Part shown: piece after piece, positions 1 through 12,703 of the stretch | Layout of the letters: every line of letters begins with the position of its first letter | Numbering within the stretch: position 1 is the first letter of the stretch | From: Symbiotaphrina buchneri | Lineage: Eukaryota; Ascomycota; Symbiotaphrinales; Symbiotaphrinaceae | Reading direction: 5' to 3' | Length of the DNA: 64,000 nucleotides | NCBI GenBank assembly: GCA_001599915.1 | Contig: BCIG01000016.1 | Location: forward strand, 124,001-188,000 | Notes under the pieces: generated by a model | Database searches by the model: none | What the model was told of the DNA's origin: nothing | What the model saw: only the letters and a program-made list of their open reading frames with translations | Position numbers and translations under genes: made by a program

Positions 1-1723
<1,723 letters not shown>

Positions 1724-3566
1724 ATGCTGAAAACTTATGGACGACGGGCGTCAAGGAAGCTGTCCTCTGGCGCCGGCTTTTACAGCGAAGAAGAGACGAA
1801 ATCGAAGGCTAAAAGAGCGAAGACAAGTATGCCTGGATCCCCTAATGGGGGTTTTCCCCTCCGTGTGCTGACCCCGATTAGCAACCCCTATACCCTCGAC
1901 CAAGAGGATGGTCAAGAATGATTCAGCCTCTGAACCGTTGGCAGACCGAAGCGACAGCATTGAAGCTATCGCAAACGATATCTTGGATACTTCCAAGGAT
2001 ATCATCTCTGCCTTCAACCATGCGCGAAGTGATAACACCCACGGCAACCATCGACCCTCGAGCCGTGAAACTGGTAGTATCAACAAGCCTCTACCACCAC
2101 TACCTATCTCTCTAGACCGCAACCCTCCAGAAAGGTCACATACCTCGCAGACCAATAGAGCATCGTCGGGAAGACAGACCAGCAAGGCTTCCAAAGATCG
2201 GCATAAGAAGTCCAAATCCATGACTAGGGTTCCAGTTAACAAACCGGCGCCACCTAATGCTCCGTCAAGCCCGGGCACGCTATTGCAATACCAGCCAGAA
2301 GATGCTGGTGATGAAGCCTCTGGAGCGGAATATACAAGGACACCCTCAGCATTTTCTGTGCGTTCCGGACGGCTCTACAAAAAGTTTGAAGGTATGATGA
2401 CACACACTGCACGTCAAGATCCTGCCTATAAGAAAGGGGCTATACAAAAGAGCAAAGACATGTACGCCAAAGTCAAGGAGGCAATACGTGAACGCCTGAG
2501 CTCTAGCACTGAGAGAAGTTCTGCTGCAGGCAAAACACCTCTTCGTCATCTTAGAGCGAACGGAAGCCGTGTCACTTTGCCTGACAACATAGGCTCATCT
2601 ACTTCTCTAGGGACGACTGCCTCACGAAGACGTATGGCCGAGGGAGCGAATCTCAGCAACACCAAGATTAGGTCCATGACTGGAATTGAGCAGAGGCCGC
2701 GGAAGTCGATGACAGCATTCGATAGCTTGGCGCCAAACGCGTACAACACAGCAAACCTTGAAGACCCCTTCTCAGACACTCAAGGGCCAGCACTATCCCC
2801 TGAACAGGCCTTGGCTGCTTTCAAATTCGATCTGAAACCCATCGAAGGTGTGGATGGCTGCCCAGCTAGAGGTCAGACCGCCCATGGTTCGGAATGTCCT
2901 CCACGCCATCGGGAAATGCACTGGGGGTATCGTTCGCCGCTCAAACGTCATCCCAATGTTGAAGTTTTCACTAGCAGCCCCGTAGACTTCTCAACTCCTC
3001 GCGAACGACTCATGGCTAGTGCACCGCTTGAGGCTAGGAAAATACCCTTGCAACACCCGTTTGCGCCTTCTTCTAGTCTGAGCCATCTCGGGGTTCTGGA
3101 GCCGGAAAGTACAGATGTGGAAGGAATGAAGAATTCGGACAGTTTGAAGAGGAAGAAGGCTGAACCGAAACCAAGTGGTGCCATAGCCGCCCGGCCCCAG
3201 AAGAAAGCCAAGCAATCGTTCAAATTGGTGAAGGACACAGATGATCTGACAGCTGGTATGGAGAATATGCGTACAGGCATACTGGCACCTCGAGATAACA
3301 ACACAAAAGTTGATCGGAAGGGTCTAAAAATATTCGATGCCGGCAAAGGAGTACCGGCCACGGCTACTGATCCCTATAGTCCTTCGAACCGACCAAAGCG
3401 CTCGTCTACCACGAGGACCATCCGGAAGAAGGGCAACCTTTCGAGCACGCCAAGTAGCTGGACCGTTGCAGGTGCACCCAGCACTGAGGATTCAATGGAC
3501 ATTGACGAATTACAGCTTGATCTATCCGAGTACCGAGTGGGGAATAGGAAGTATCCTCGTCGATAG
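1724..3566 (+). CDS. Basic, low-complexity protein of unknown function (about 595 aa)
   Basis: Two exons, 1724-1826 and 1882-3566, are joined by a 55-nt intron with donor GTATGC, an internal CTGAC branch site and acceptor TTAG. The join makes a continuous frame starting MLKTYGRRASRKL. The protein is rich in Ser, Pro, Lys and Arg and looks mostly disordered. A more ordered, charged stretch near residues 175-225 includes the segment KKGAIQKSKDMYAKVKEAI. Later there are nuclear-signal-like basic patches (KRKKAEPKP, RPQKKAKQ) and an acidic patch DSMDIDELQLDLSEYR at the C-terminus. I do not recognise a domain. The composition suggests a nuclear or chromatin-associated role, but that is inference only. 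Confidence 0.75.
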
Positions 3567-3819
3567 AGCTTTTGCTTGTAGGACTTCTAGACAGCCAAGC
3601 GGTCGCCTACCATGAGTTGCATTGAAGTAATGAGTGATCGCCCACGACATGCTGCTTACCGCTTTTACACAAATGCACAGCTTGAGGACTTATGTTAATG
3701 GAATCTGGTTTCAGCATGGTTGTTTTCACATTTGCATTGCTTAATGCTCACTTTTTCAAGCTTTGTATGCAGCTATAGGAGCTCAGTCGAAGTAACACAT
3801 GCATATCCCCCAAGATCCA

Positions 3820-4703
3820 TCAAGTTAGCTTCTGTTTGATGAAGAAAGCTCTCAGGTGTGAAAGTTGCCAAGCGCAGGTGATGCCCAACACCGCGAGCTG
3901 CACGAGGGTCCACCGTACAACCCGGGCGTTGGTGGCCTCTGATTGATCCCTAAATTCTGCTTCCCTTTCCTACACCACGAAAACGTCAGTACCTGACCTA
4001 AAGTGGGATTGGTGTAATAAGAGTATCATCTCGCACCCTTTGGAAGACTTGTTCGCGCCTGATATCTTGTAGCCGGCCGTTCAAATCCTTGACTTTTTGC
4101 ACAATGTCCTGGATCTTGCCCCTGTCCGTGCTCTCAATTTCGCTCGTCTCCCCAATTGCAATGTCCAAATTCAGTTTTATACCGCCGCCTGGCTGCCCGC
4201 CGTTCAGCCAGCCGCTGCCGCCTGTGCTTCCGGTAGGCGTGAAACAGATCTTGTGCTCCCCTGAATCGGCTGCACTGAATGTGAATCGGCCAGAGGCAGA
4301 GCCTCTCTGAGAGACGACCCGATGGTCATTATCAAAGACCTCCTGAGGGAGGGATGGAACGTCAGTACTTGTAACGGCAGCCGTCGAGAGACTATCATTC
4401 ACGTACATCCACCGAGATATAGACCCCTATCTGAGGGTTTGCCTCGTACTGATTTGATTGGCTATTCCACTCCTCCGCTTTGTAATGGCCTGCATCCGAG
4501 ATTAACGGTCAGGACAAAGACAAAGACCATACAGAGCGATGGGAGTACTTGCCTACGACCAAGGTGTCCTTGGGCAGCTCCTCAAAGAAGCATTTGGGCG
4601 CCCCAGAGTCCACGTAGAAGTAGAGCGCATTGACTGGGCAAAGAATGCAAAATGCAACCAAGGCAGCTGCCAGCTTTGAAAGAGATGGCAACTGTAGATT
4701 CAT
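3820..4703 (-). CDS. p24 family (emp24/gp25L/GOLD) cargo receptor
   Basis: A membrane cargo adaptor of COPII/COPI vesicles cycling between ER and Golgi. Four exons, 4703-4553, 4489-4407, 4342-4037 and 3969-3820, encode 229 aa. In order: signal peptide ([20 protein letters not shown]), GOLD domain with the paired cysteines ([11 protein letters not shown] and HKICFTPT), a coiled segment ending [19 protein letters not shown], a single membrane span ([17 protein letters not shown]) and a short cytosolic tail with FF and KQKLT, as in Erp1/Erp5/Erp6-type members. A Gly-rich insertion ([17 protein letters not shown]) follows the second cysteine. The first intron (4552-4490) begins with GC, not GT. 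The exact p24 subfamily is uncertain. Confidence 0.93.
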
Positions 4704-4984
4704 CGTTGTTGTGCTGCCCTGGAGCGTGGGATTCTAGGGTGTCATTCAGTTCATAAGGACACGAGTTGGACGCGATTTTAAAGGAGGCTACACTGTACTC
4801 TTCGCTTTCTCGCCCGGCAATCTCCGCAGACGATCATACACAGGTGTTTTGGCGAGCACAACGTGACCGGCAGTCTCTCCCTTACCATTTCCAGCTCTCC
4901 CTGTTCCTCCACCCTAGAGAGGCTTTCCTGCCTACCTCGCTCATTATCCATCGAAACAGATCTGGCACCTGGTGAGACTGCACG

Positions 4985-6980
4985 ATGACGAGCGCGGATG
5001 TTCGTGACATGCTGGATCTGCCCAGCCAGGGCCACCCGAGACCAGCCAAGAAACAGAAGACGGTAGAGAAAAGGCCTGGTCGGTGTGCCTTCTCTCACTA
5101 TGCTCTCTATCGCTAATAATCTGTAGAGGGAATCAATCGAGAGCTATATGCGCTCCTGGGTGAGCGCGCTCCGCCCGTTGCGATCATCGACCATGCCAAA
5201 TATAAAGAAAGGCCTAAGCGGTTGCACAAAGTTCAACCATGGTACGTATATACTGCTTGAAGTTGTCTCACGAAAGGCTTACTCATGATGCCGGTGCAGG
5301 GATATGACTCCATTCACTATTCCCTCCCGTACAGATGGGTTAGTATTGCGCCACTGGAAACGACGCGGCGGCCACCAAGTTGCGGAAAGCGCGACGACTG
5401 CCACTCAGGCTGAAGACCAACAGCTATCTCGGCCTGAACCTGATGACCGCTTTGCCAAATTCAACGTCAAAGTCAAGGGCCCACAATATACGAATGAGGA
5501 ATACAACCTGCATCTGCGAAGCGACGACTGGACAAAGGATGAAACCGATTACTTGGTCAATCTCTGCCTGGACTATGACCTGCGATGGACCGTAATTGCA
5601 GATCGGTATGATTATCAAGCAAAAGCAGAATCAGAGGCAGACGAAGGCAGTGCAGCGCTTGTTCCAACTCCAAAGTTACGCACGTGCGAGGATATGAAAG
5701 CTCGCTACTATGAGGTGGCTGCGAAAGTGTTAGCTCTGAATCGACCGCCGAACGAGATGTCGGCAGCAGAATTTGACCTATATGAGAAAATGATAAAGTT
5801 TGATCCCGGTTTGGAGGCACAACGAAAGAAGTTAGCCGAAGGACTTCTTTCGCGTAGTCCAGACGAAATCAAGGAGGAAGAGGTCCTGCTGGGTGAACTG
5901 CGACGGATAGTCAGCTCTCAGGAGAGGCTTCTTGAGGAACAGAAGGAACTGCGAGCTCGCCTGGAGTCTCCGCAGAGCTCGACCAATATAACTATGTATC
6001 AATCAAGCCAGGGGCTCACGCAGCTGATGCAGACCTTGTTACAAGCAGACAAGAGCAAGAAACGGAGGTCGCTCTTAGCGCCTGGTGAAGGTGGAGTGAG
6101 CCCCTCGGTCGGTACGTCTGCGCAAGGGCAAGGTACACCTGGAGCGCAAGGGGAAGGTCGGGATAGTGGACACCGGGACTCTGTCGGTGGTACGAGCGGC
6201 ACGAACAAGAAAAGCGCTGCTCCAGCAGCTACGGAGCGCCGTCAGCTTACTCCACAAGAGGAAGCCAAATATGGTGTTACACACCATGACCGGCTAACGT
6301 CGGGCGTGCAATTCAGGCACGATAGGATCAGCAAGCTTGGACAAGCGAAATCGAACATCCAGGCTGCCAAGATCGCACAGGCATTGACGGAACTACAGAT
6401 ACCTCCTCGGCTCCATATGCCTACGGCTGCTGTGTGCAGTGAGTACGAGCGGCTGATTCAGGCTATCCACACTCTGCTGGATGTGAGGAAGGTATCAGAG
6501 AAGGTTGAGAGTGAAATCAAAATTGCTATGGCCCAGAAGGAAGAACGTGAAAAGAAAGAGCGTGCGGCGCGTGGAGAACCTGAGCCAGTTCAGGAGTCAG
6601 CGTCGGCCGCGCAGCCAGAGACCGGTAAGGAAGCAGAACGAGAGACGCAGGAGGGACATGGAAAAGATGGCACAGCAGAGGTTCCTAGCGAGCACGCGGA
6701 TAATGGAGTAAAGCAAGAGGTTGACGAGGCCGAGGAAGGTGCCGAGGATGATGATGGCGATGAGGGTGGTGAGGCGGATGAGGGCGATGAGGACGATGAG
6801 GGTGATGAGAGCGAGGAAGCAGAGGAAGCCGAGGAGGCCGACGAAGCCGAGGGGGAAGATGGGGATGCGGAAGACGTCGAAGAGGATTCCCGTTCGACCT
6901 CAGCGGCAGGGGTTCACAAGAGGAGCGCGAGTGTCTTGAGTGCTATCAGCGACAAGAGTACCAAACGCACGAGGCGATAG
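4985..6980 (+). CDS. SWC4: SWR1/NuA4 complex subunit Swc4 (DMAP1 homologue)
   Basis: A shared subunit of the SWR1 H2A.Z-exchange and NuA4 acetyltransferase complexes in the nucleus. Three exons, 4985-5078, 5127-5241 and 5300-6980, encode about 629 aa starting MTSADVRDMLDL, which is the family N-terminus. The block with RELYALLGERAPPVAIID, DMTPFTIPSRTDGLVLRHW and the SANT/Myb-like segment DDWTKDETDYLVNLCLDYD (about residues 145-175) is diagnostic. The DMAP1 region near 330-420 includes LTSGVQFRHDRISKLGQAKS. The last 90 residues hold a long Asp/Glu-rich repeat (about 541-600) encoded by GAGGC/GATGA repeats. Yeast Swc4 is shorter; the acidic tail is an extension. Confidence 0.95.
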
Positions 6981-7048
6981 GACAACCCTGGATTTAGCGC
7001 TATCTAATCTATGACATGCCCACAAAACGACCTCCGTCTGCAAATCCA

Positions 7049-8415
7049 TTAGAGCCGGGACTTGACAGTGGTAGGGGTTCCGGAGGACTGACCAACTTTG
7101 ATCTCCTGGCCTGTTATCGAGGCATTTTTCGCCAGAGCTATGAATGCGTCCGCGGTGTCTTCGAGGTCCGCCTTCCAAATGTTAGTCTTTGCTATGGTTG
7201 TCGGGATCGGAGCTTATTACGCACGAGCTTCTTCAGCACAGCCTTCTCCTCGGTCGCCCTGATTTTATCAGGACTGAATTGTTGGCCCTTGAATGTCACT
7301 TTAGTGAACGAGCCTGCAGAAGCAAAGCAGCAGAGATACCCATTCAGTCAATAGCAGTCCGGGCAGCACGGCGTTAACCCTGACCTTCGGTCCTTGGGTT
7401 TGTGCCAGGCATTTCATCAAATGCAGTCCTGCGCTCGACGTCAATAGGCGCCAAGGGCAACGAAGACCTTATACGGACCGGCGGCTTTACTCACGGAGTA
7501 CCCCATCGAGCTGCCAGACATGGTGACACCCTTCCTCGCCGTCAGGGGACTCGATCAGGCGACATCAGGATAGACTTACCGCTGCTGATGAGGTCATGAT
7601 GAAGACGCCTCCGTCGGGATTGGCATTGAGAGTTGGCAGCGCTTCTCGCAGCAGGAAGAGATTGCCCTTGACGTTTACGGCCCAGCACTAGAGACATTGT
7701 TCGCGTTGAAACGAAAGAGAGGTCAAGCAGACCGATGCATGGACTGACTGACCTTGTCCCAATCCTCTTCCGTCAGACCATCGAGATCTCCAAATTCGGC
7801 GAACTTCGTCCAACCCTGGACCCACCGTGTCAGCCCGGACGTGTAGAATCCAAGGCGCGGGAGCTAGCTTCGAGATAACCTCCCCCGATCATGTGAGGCT
7901 GAAACTTACAGCGTTGGAAATGATGACGTCCAAGCCGCCGAGCTCCTTGATCGTCTCTTGGATAATTGAAATGCAATCCTTTTGCACCCCGCAGTCCTAC
8001 AGTAAAAGAATGGTCACACACATGGATCACGTGAGGACTACTTCTGGTGCCAAAGCAAGAAGAAGCGCGGATGATGGCAGTTCTTACCCCCTGAATAATC
8101 GGTACCTTGCGTTTGCAGATGCTCTCGAGGTGCTCCGCGGCCTGTTTCGCGCGTGCGGCATTGGAGACATAGTTGATGGCCACACTGGAACCCTCGGCGG
8201 CGAACTTCTCTGCGATGAGGGCGCCTAGACCCCTGTTGTATGTGGCTCAGTCATTGTGCGCTTACACGGGGCCGCTATCCTTCTTGGAAAGAAGGATTGA
8301 ACTCGAGGCGCAACATAATGATAATGCGGGGTAAATGATAATGTCAATGTTACAGCGGTACTGACCTCGTGCCACCGGTCACCAACACGTTTTTCCCTTT
8401 GAGGCTATAAGGCAT
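7049..8415 (-). CDS. Short-chain dehydrogenase/reductase (SDR), nine exons
   Basis: An NAD(P)-dependent oxidoreductase of unknown substrate. Nine exons: 8415-8366, 8232-8088, 7996-7910, 7815-7753, 7687-7580, 7530-7479, 7428-7340, 7287-7225 and 7171-7049. They sum to 780 nt (259 aa), the usual SDR length. The start MPYSLKGKNVLVTGGTRGLG gives the TGxxxGxG cofactor motif (split by intron 1). ISNAG replaces NNAG, with catalytic Ser in FIMTSSAAGV and Tyr/Lys in GYSVSKAAG. RVNAVLPGLLLTEW follows as expected. All splice joins keep frame with canonical ends. Intron density is much higher than in the neighbours. The tail KVGQSSGTPTTVKSRL departs from the usual GQ-V-DGG ending. Confidence 0.9.
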
Positions 8416-9175
8416 CTTGACTAGGGCCAATAATAATATTCAATGATGCTTTGAAAGTGTCAATTGTCCCCTGTTGTTCACTGTTGGCGCGAGGGGAATT
8501 TAGACATCGAACAATTCCATGTTACTCGTATCTCCCGCCTCGGCTGCCCACCGCCGGTCCCCTTTTCGGCCCGCCTAGGTACCTTACCTTACTGTCGGCC
8601 TTCCCGACCGCTGGTACTCTACAGATACTCCGTAGATGCGGGCCAAAGCCGCGGGTCGGAAAAGGTACCTAACTTAGGTAGGTACCTTAGGTATCTTTGT
8701 ACTGCCGCCCATCGACCTTTGTGTCTTCAACGAGGATTGTCCTGCCCGCAAATTGAATATCATGGACTTGAATCGGCAAAGATAAGGTACCTCAGATATG
8801 CCGGGTGCATCCTACCTACCGACAGGTACTTGGACTTGTGCAAGCAGCTGAACATGATTCATTATAGAGGGGATTGCTTGGGTACCACCAACTAGCGTCG
8901 CGGAAAATGCTCCGGGGCTGCCCCTGCTGTGGGTGCCCCCTAGACGACATCGCCTTGAAGCGGGCAGTAAGGGTGCGGAGGTCTTCTAGCACACTTCGAG
9001 TAGCACGACAGTTCAAAAACTGGTGGTAGTAACAAAGCAATTCTAAGTCCTTTGATACTTTAGTGGCTGATATCGGCAAATCGTGCGCAATATCAGCGAG
9101 CAAACGGTAGCAGCGTATCCAGGCCGAGACACACCACCCGACGCGCCATCCCTAATGCCCAGAAAAGGCCTACAA
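8416..9175. repeat. Intergenic region with clustered GGTACC-type motif
   Basis: No convincing gene. From about 8570 to 8800 the sequence carries many overlapping copies of TAGGTACC, GGTACCTTACC and AGGTACCTTAGG, which are the same short palindromic units found in other gaps of this window. Confidence 0.6.
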
Positions 9176-9814
9176 CTACTTTGCGTGCTCTTCCTCATCC
9201 ACACTGGCAGCGCTGTTGCTATCCATGAGGCTCCCTTCCTTCTCATTATCCTCTCCGAGCGGCCCATGGAGTTCCTCCTCGAAGACCGGTTCAGGGTCCA
9301 CTGTCTCAAATTTGGTCTTGAAGTCTTTGAGGGTGTGCGCGTGGGTGCTGCTGTTGGAACGACGACGAGGGTTGGTCATGTTGTAGGCATAATCTTCGAC
9401 TTCTTCCCCTTCGCGGCCCCTGTTATGTGATAGACCTCCAGTAAGCATGCGATTGACAGCATAGCAAGTTGTCAAGGGTTGTTTACCAGTTCGCTTTCCC
9501 AGCTCCCTCTTTCTTGGTCTTCTTGGGATCCATGTCAACATGACCAGCCTTTGCGAAGTAGCGCGGAAGATGTTCTTCAGGGCCAGCACTGCCGTCGGCG
9601 AGGCCGGAATGGTCGCGGTCGTTGTATTTTTGTGTGCGAGTCACTGCAACATGTCAACCAGGTACTCACTCAACTTAGGATGCTTCCGGGATCAAAGAAT
9701 GTACGCAGGAACAGCATTGCGGAGACCTCCGACAACGGGCCGGGCCTAGCCATTTTTCCTGATGACTGACGGCAGGTCGCATAGGAACGGATGGGATCGA
9801 AAGGGAGACTCACT
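9176..9814 (-). CDS. STF2: Stf2/hydrophilin-like ATPase-stabilising factor
   Basis: Similar to yeast Stf2, a small hydrophilic protein linked to the F1F0-ATPase inhibitor and to desiccation tolerance. Coding exons: a single A at 9814, then 9643-9487, then 9419-9176, giving 133 aa. The start codon is split: A at the end of a leader exon, TG at the start of the next (intron 9813-9644, 170 nt). The N-terminus MTRTQKYNDRDHSG matches the Stf2 MTRT start, and KAGHVDMDPKKTKKEGAGKANWG aligns with the yeast GSGKGNWG block (the second quoted stretch is 9 contiguous residues of that block). The C-terminus is acidic (SVDEEEHAK). The match to Stf2 is from memory of the family. Confidence 0.82.
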
Positions 9815-11010
9815 GGTATTTGAAGCTGATTTCTCAGTGTTCGTAGGCTGACTAGACAAAGGGTAGATGGAAAGGAAGGGTCAAGTCGATCGAGTGCAGG
9901 CTGTTCGGGTAGATGTTAGCTGAAATGGCCCTCGTGACCTCTCATATAATTGAGAGCCTAATCGTCCATGACGTGATAGGTGTGGGCCGCCTTGGAGACC
10001 GGATGCAAATGGATATATAGCAGCTTCGGAGCTTGCTTACCTTGGATGTTATGGCGGTGAACGTTCGAGTGGATTCGTGGATAGAAGCGTGAGTAGAGGA
10101 TGGGGAGGAGCTTGTTGTTTCGTTCTACATTCTAACTACGACTTGCTGTGATGGATGGACGGTACATGAGTCGCAGTGCAACGTCCAAGGCATGGAAAGT
10201 CACCGAAAAAGGGCAGTGAGCGCGTGAGAGGGGAGCACGGGACCAAGCACCCCACAATTGGCTGGCTATGCCAAAATCAGACGTCACTCGCCTGCAGCTG
10301 CCCCGTCGTCTTAGCTCCCATTCCACCCCTGGACGCTTTTTGCGGGGTACGAAGTATGAGGTACGAGCTAAGGTACGGGCAGGTACGCCATAAGGTAGTT
10401 GTACATACCTTACTCGCCTTACGGTAAGGTAACAGTAAAGTACGGTAAGGGAAAGTACCTCAGCCATCCAATTATCCTGCACCACTTTGTTGAGTCGACA
10501 AGATGTTGATAGGTATTAAGGTACCTTAATTACCAGCTGCTTTCGGTCTCGCCCCCGTCATGCTGCTCGGTGGATTTGTAGCATACCTAAGGCAGGTAAG
10601 GTATTGGATCCATGGTGGTTCGGTTATTCCAGAAAGATAATCTCCAGCTATAGTATTTCGATAAGAATACTACCTGGTAGTACCTTAGGTACTCGTGCCA
10701 GTTAATCTCCATCGGTGAATCCTTAAAAGGAAATTTTCCCTGTAGTGAGAGCTGACCAATTCCTTGCCCGTACGCGGCACGCCACTCCGGTGGGGCTTGA
10801 TGACCAATCACAGAATGATTAGACTGGGTGATGCCCTTTCGGCCCCTCCACAACTCACCCGCTCGGTGCAATTTTGATTGACTCCTTCAAGTCTTCCTGC
10901 GCCTTGTATCAACCTTCCACTGGCTGCAGATAGCCGTAGGGTGCGAATAAGTCAGTCCAGCCCTGTTAATTGAGCTCAGTCTTGGTATCGAAATCGCCGT
11001 TGCTGCCATA
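9815..11010. repeat. Intergenic region with dense GGTACC/TACCTTACC motif cluster
   Basis: The left part (to about 10130) should hold the leader exon(s) and promoter of the Stf2-like gene; a donor-like AAGGTAAGC lies near 10040 on the minus strand. From about 10350 to 10690 there are many copies of GGTAAGG, GGTACGG, AGGTACCTT and related units. The open frames here (for example 10132-10485 minus) are made of this repeat and are not gene-like. Confidence 0.6.
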
Positions 11011-12079
11011 ATGGCTCCGGGGGTCACGCTAGACCTGGACTCCGATTTTGTGGCACCTATTCCAGCGAAACAGCCACTATCAACCGCCACAAGGACTTTG
11101 CTCCTGTCGCCGCCGTCACTCTCGTCCCATCCAGAAAAGCTCAATGCAATTCTCCAAAGTCATGACAGGAACTCAACCGACATTCAGATGCTTGATCGAC
11201 TCTCTCTAGGCCTTGTGTCTTTGCCCGAATCGACCTACGACATGATTTTGATACTGGTAGACGCAGACGGCAGCAGGAGGGAGTCTCGATCGCTGCTCAG
11301 TCGGGATATGATGAATATGATTGTGCGAGGACTAAGGCCCGGCGGCAAATTGTGCAGTCAAGATGGTGGCTTCGCCGTCGAAGAAGGGGAAGAGAAGCGT
11401 GAGGCCATCTTGGCCGGTTTGGTTGAACAAGGAGGAGATGGAATGGTCAAGCCGGACTACAGCACGGTGCAATCTGTTCCCCTACGCTTCGGGAGAAAGA
11501 AACCCGACCAGGCTCCGCTGACCACCAACGACCGAAACCCAACAATATCTTCAATCAACGGCAAGCGAAAGATTGAGGCACACAGTTTCCATGGACCTGC
11601 TGGTGTTGGTTTCGTTGACGGTACTGACGGTGTGAGCGATGGGGAGGACGATGACGAGCTCATTGATGAAGACACGTTACTGGACGAAAATGACTTGTCC
11701 GGCCCGGTCATTCAGCGTACGTGATTATATCTCCAACTCCTTTGCGTATGGTACTGACTTTATACCTTCAGCTCCAGAATGCCGGCCAAAGGCTGGAAAG
11801 CGACGGCGTGCCTGTAAAGATTGCACCTGTGGTTTGAAAGAGAAACTTGAAAGCGAAGACGCTGCAAAACGTTCGGCAGCAGACAAGGCCTTGAACGCAA
11901 TGAAGCTTGGAGCCGATGATCTTGCCGAAGTGGACTTCACCGTTCAAGGCAAAGTGGGGAGCTGTGGCAACTGCGCCTTAGGGGATGCGTTTCGATGTGA
12001 TGGCTGCCCATACATCGGACTGCCCCCGTTCAAGCCAGGCGAAGAGGTCCGCTTGATAAATAATGATGTTCAGCTGTGA
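11011..12079 (+). CDS. DRE2: Fe-S cluster assembly protein Dre2 (anamorsin/CIAPIN1)
   Basis: Electron-transfer component of the cytosolic Fe-S assembly machinery, working with the diflavin reductase Tah18. Two exons, 11011-11716 and 11772-12079, encode 337 aa. The N-terminal methyltransferase-like domain is followed by an acidic linker ([18 protein letters not shown]) and the C-terminal Fe-S region. Motif A is C-x10-C-x2-C-x-C (ending CKDCTC), and motif B is C-x2-C-x7-C-x2-C ([15 protein letters not shown]). Both cysteine sets are complete, and the intron falls just before motif A. The length fits the fungal family. Confidence 0.96.
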
Positions 12080-12703
12080 TTTGTTTAGCAGGGCGTTTGG
12101 TTGAGATATGGGAGGTGAAGCCCCCGGTGTTACGGCGTATAGAAAGCTTCTGGGATCTACTCTACAGGAGGGTCATCCGCATTTAGACCGTACTGGTCGC
12201 ATCTGGATATGGGTGTGATAAGAGGCCATTGTTGTTAACTGGGCCCTTTTCCGAAACAAGCTTGTTTTACAGCAGACGACCTTTCCATGACTGGAGCGAG
12301 CTGTGTTAGTCGGAGGTGCAGGTACTTCCATGGGTCCTCTGTACATATCATTGCTGTGAAGAACTATCACATCAAGAGAAAAGGAAGCTCGTAGTATCCC
12401 CCAGCTTTCATATTGGAGTTTCGAAGCCTTTGGGGTGTGCAACCCTTTTAGCACTTGGAGGAGGACTGTTACCCCAGTCTTTCGCCTCGCTAAATTCACC
12501 GGGCTTGGGGTCCGCCTTAGCTTACGCCTGCGACAAGAAAGGTATCTGGGTACCTTACCTTCGATAGCTCGCCAGATGCAACTGTCAACAAAACCAGCAC
12601 GATCCTGTCCTGACCCTCACCTCTATCTCCCTTTGAAATGGACTCTCCCAACTAAACCGAAAGGTCTACCAGCCTCTGACCCACGTGGATTGTCACATGC
12701 ACG
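12080..12703. other. Intergenic region DRE2-NUP133
   Basis: About 620 nt between two same-strand genes. One motif copy (GGTACCTTACC) lies at about 12550. I see no further gene; the open frames overlapping it lack family features. Confidence 0.5.

Noticed and set aside
1751-2278. 175-codon minus-strand open frame
   Set aside because: It is antisense to the unknown gene at 1724-3566 and has low-complexity Leu/Ser/Gly content without family features.
7314-7339. Intron of 26 nt ending CTTCTGCAG in the SDR gene
   Set aside because: It is too short for fungal splicing; the next acceptor at 7288 gives a 52-nt intron and the right frame.
9644-9769. Middle exon in the Stf2-like leader containing MARPGPLSEV
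   Set aside because: It would leave a final intron of 26 nt; the single 170-nt intron is more likely. It may still be an alternative form.
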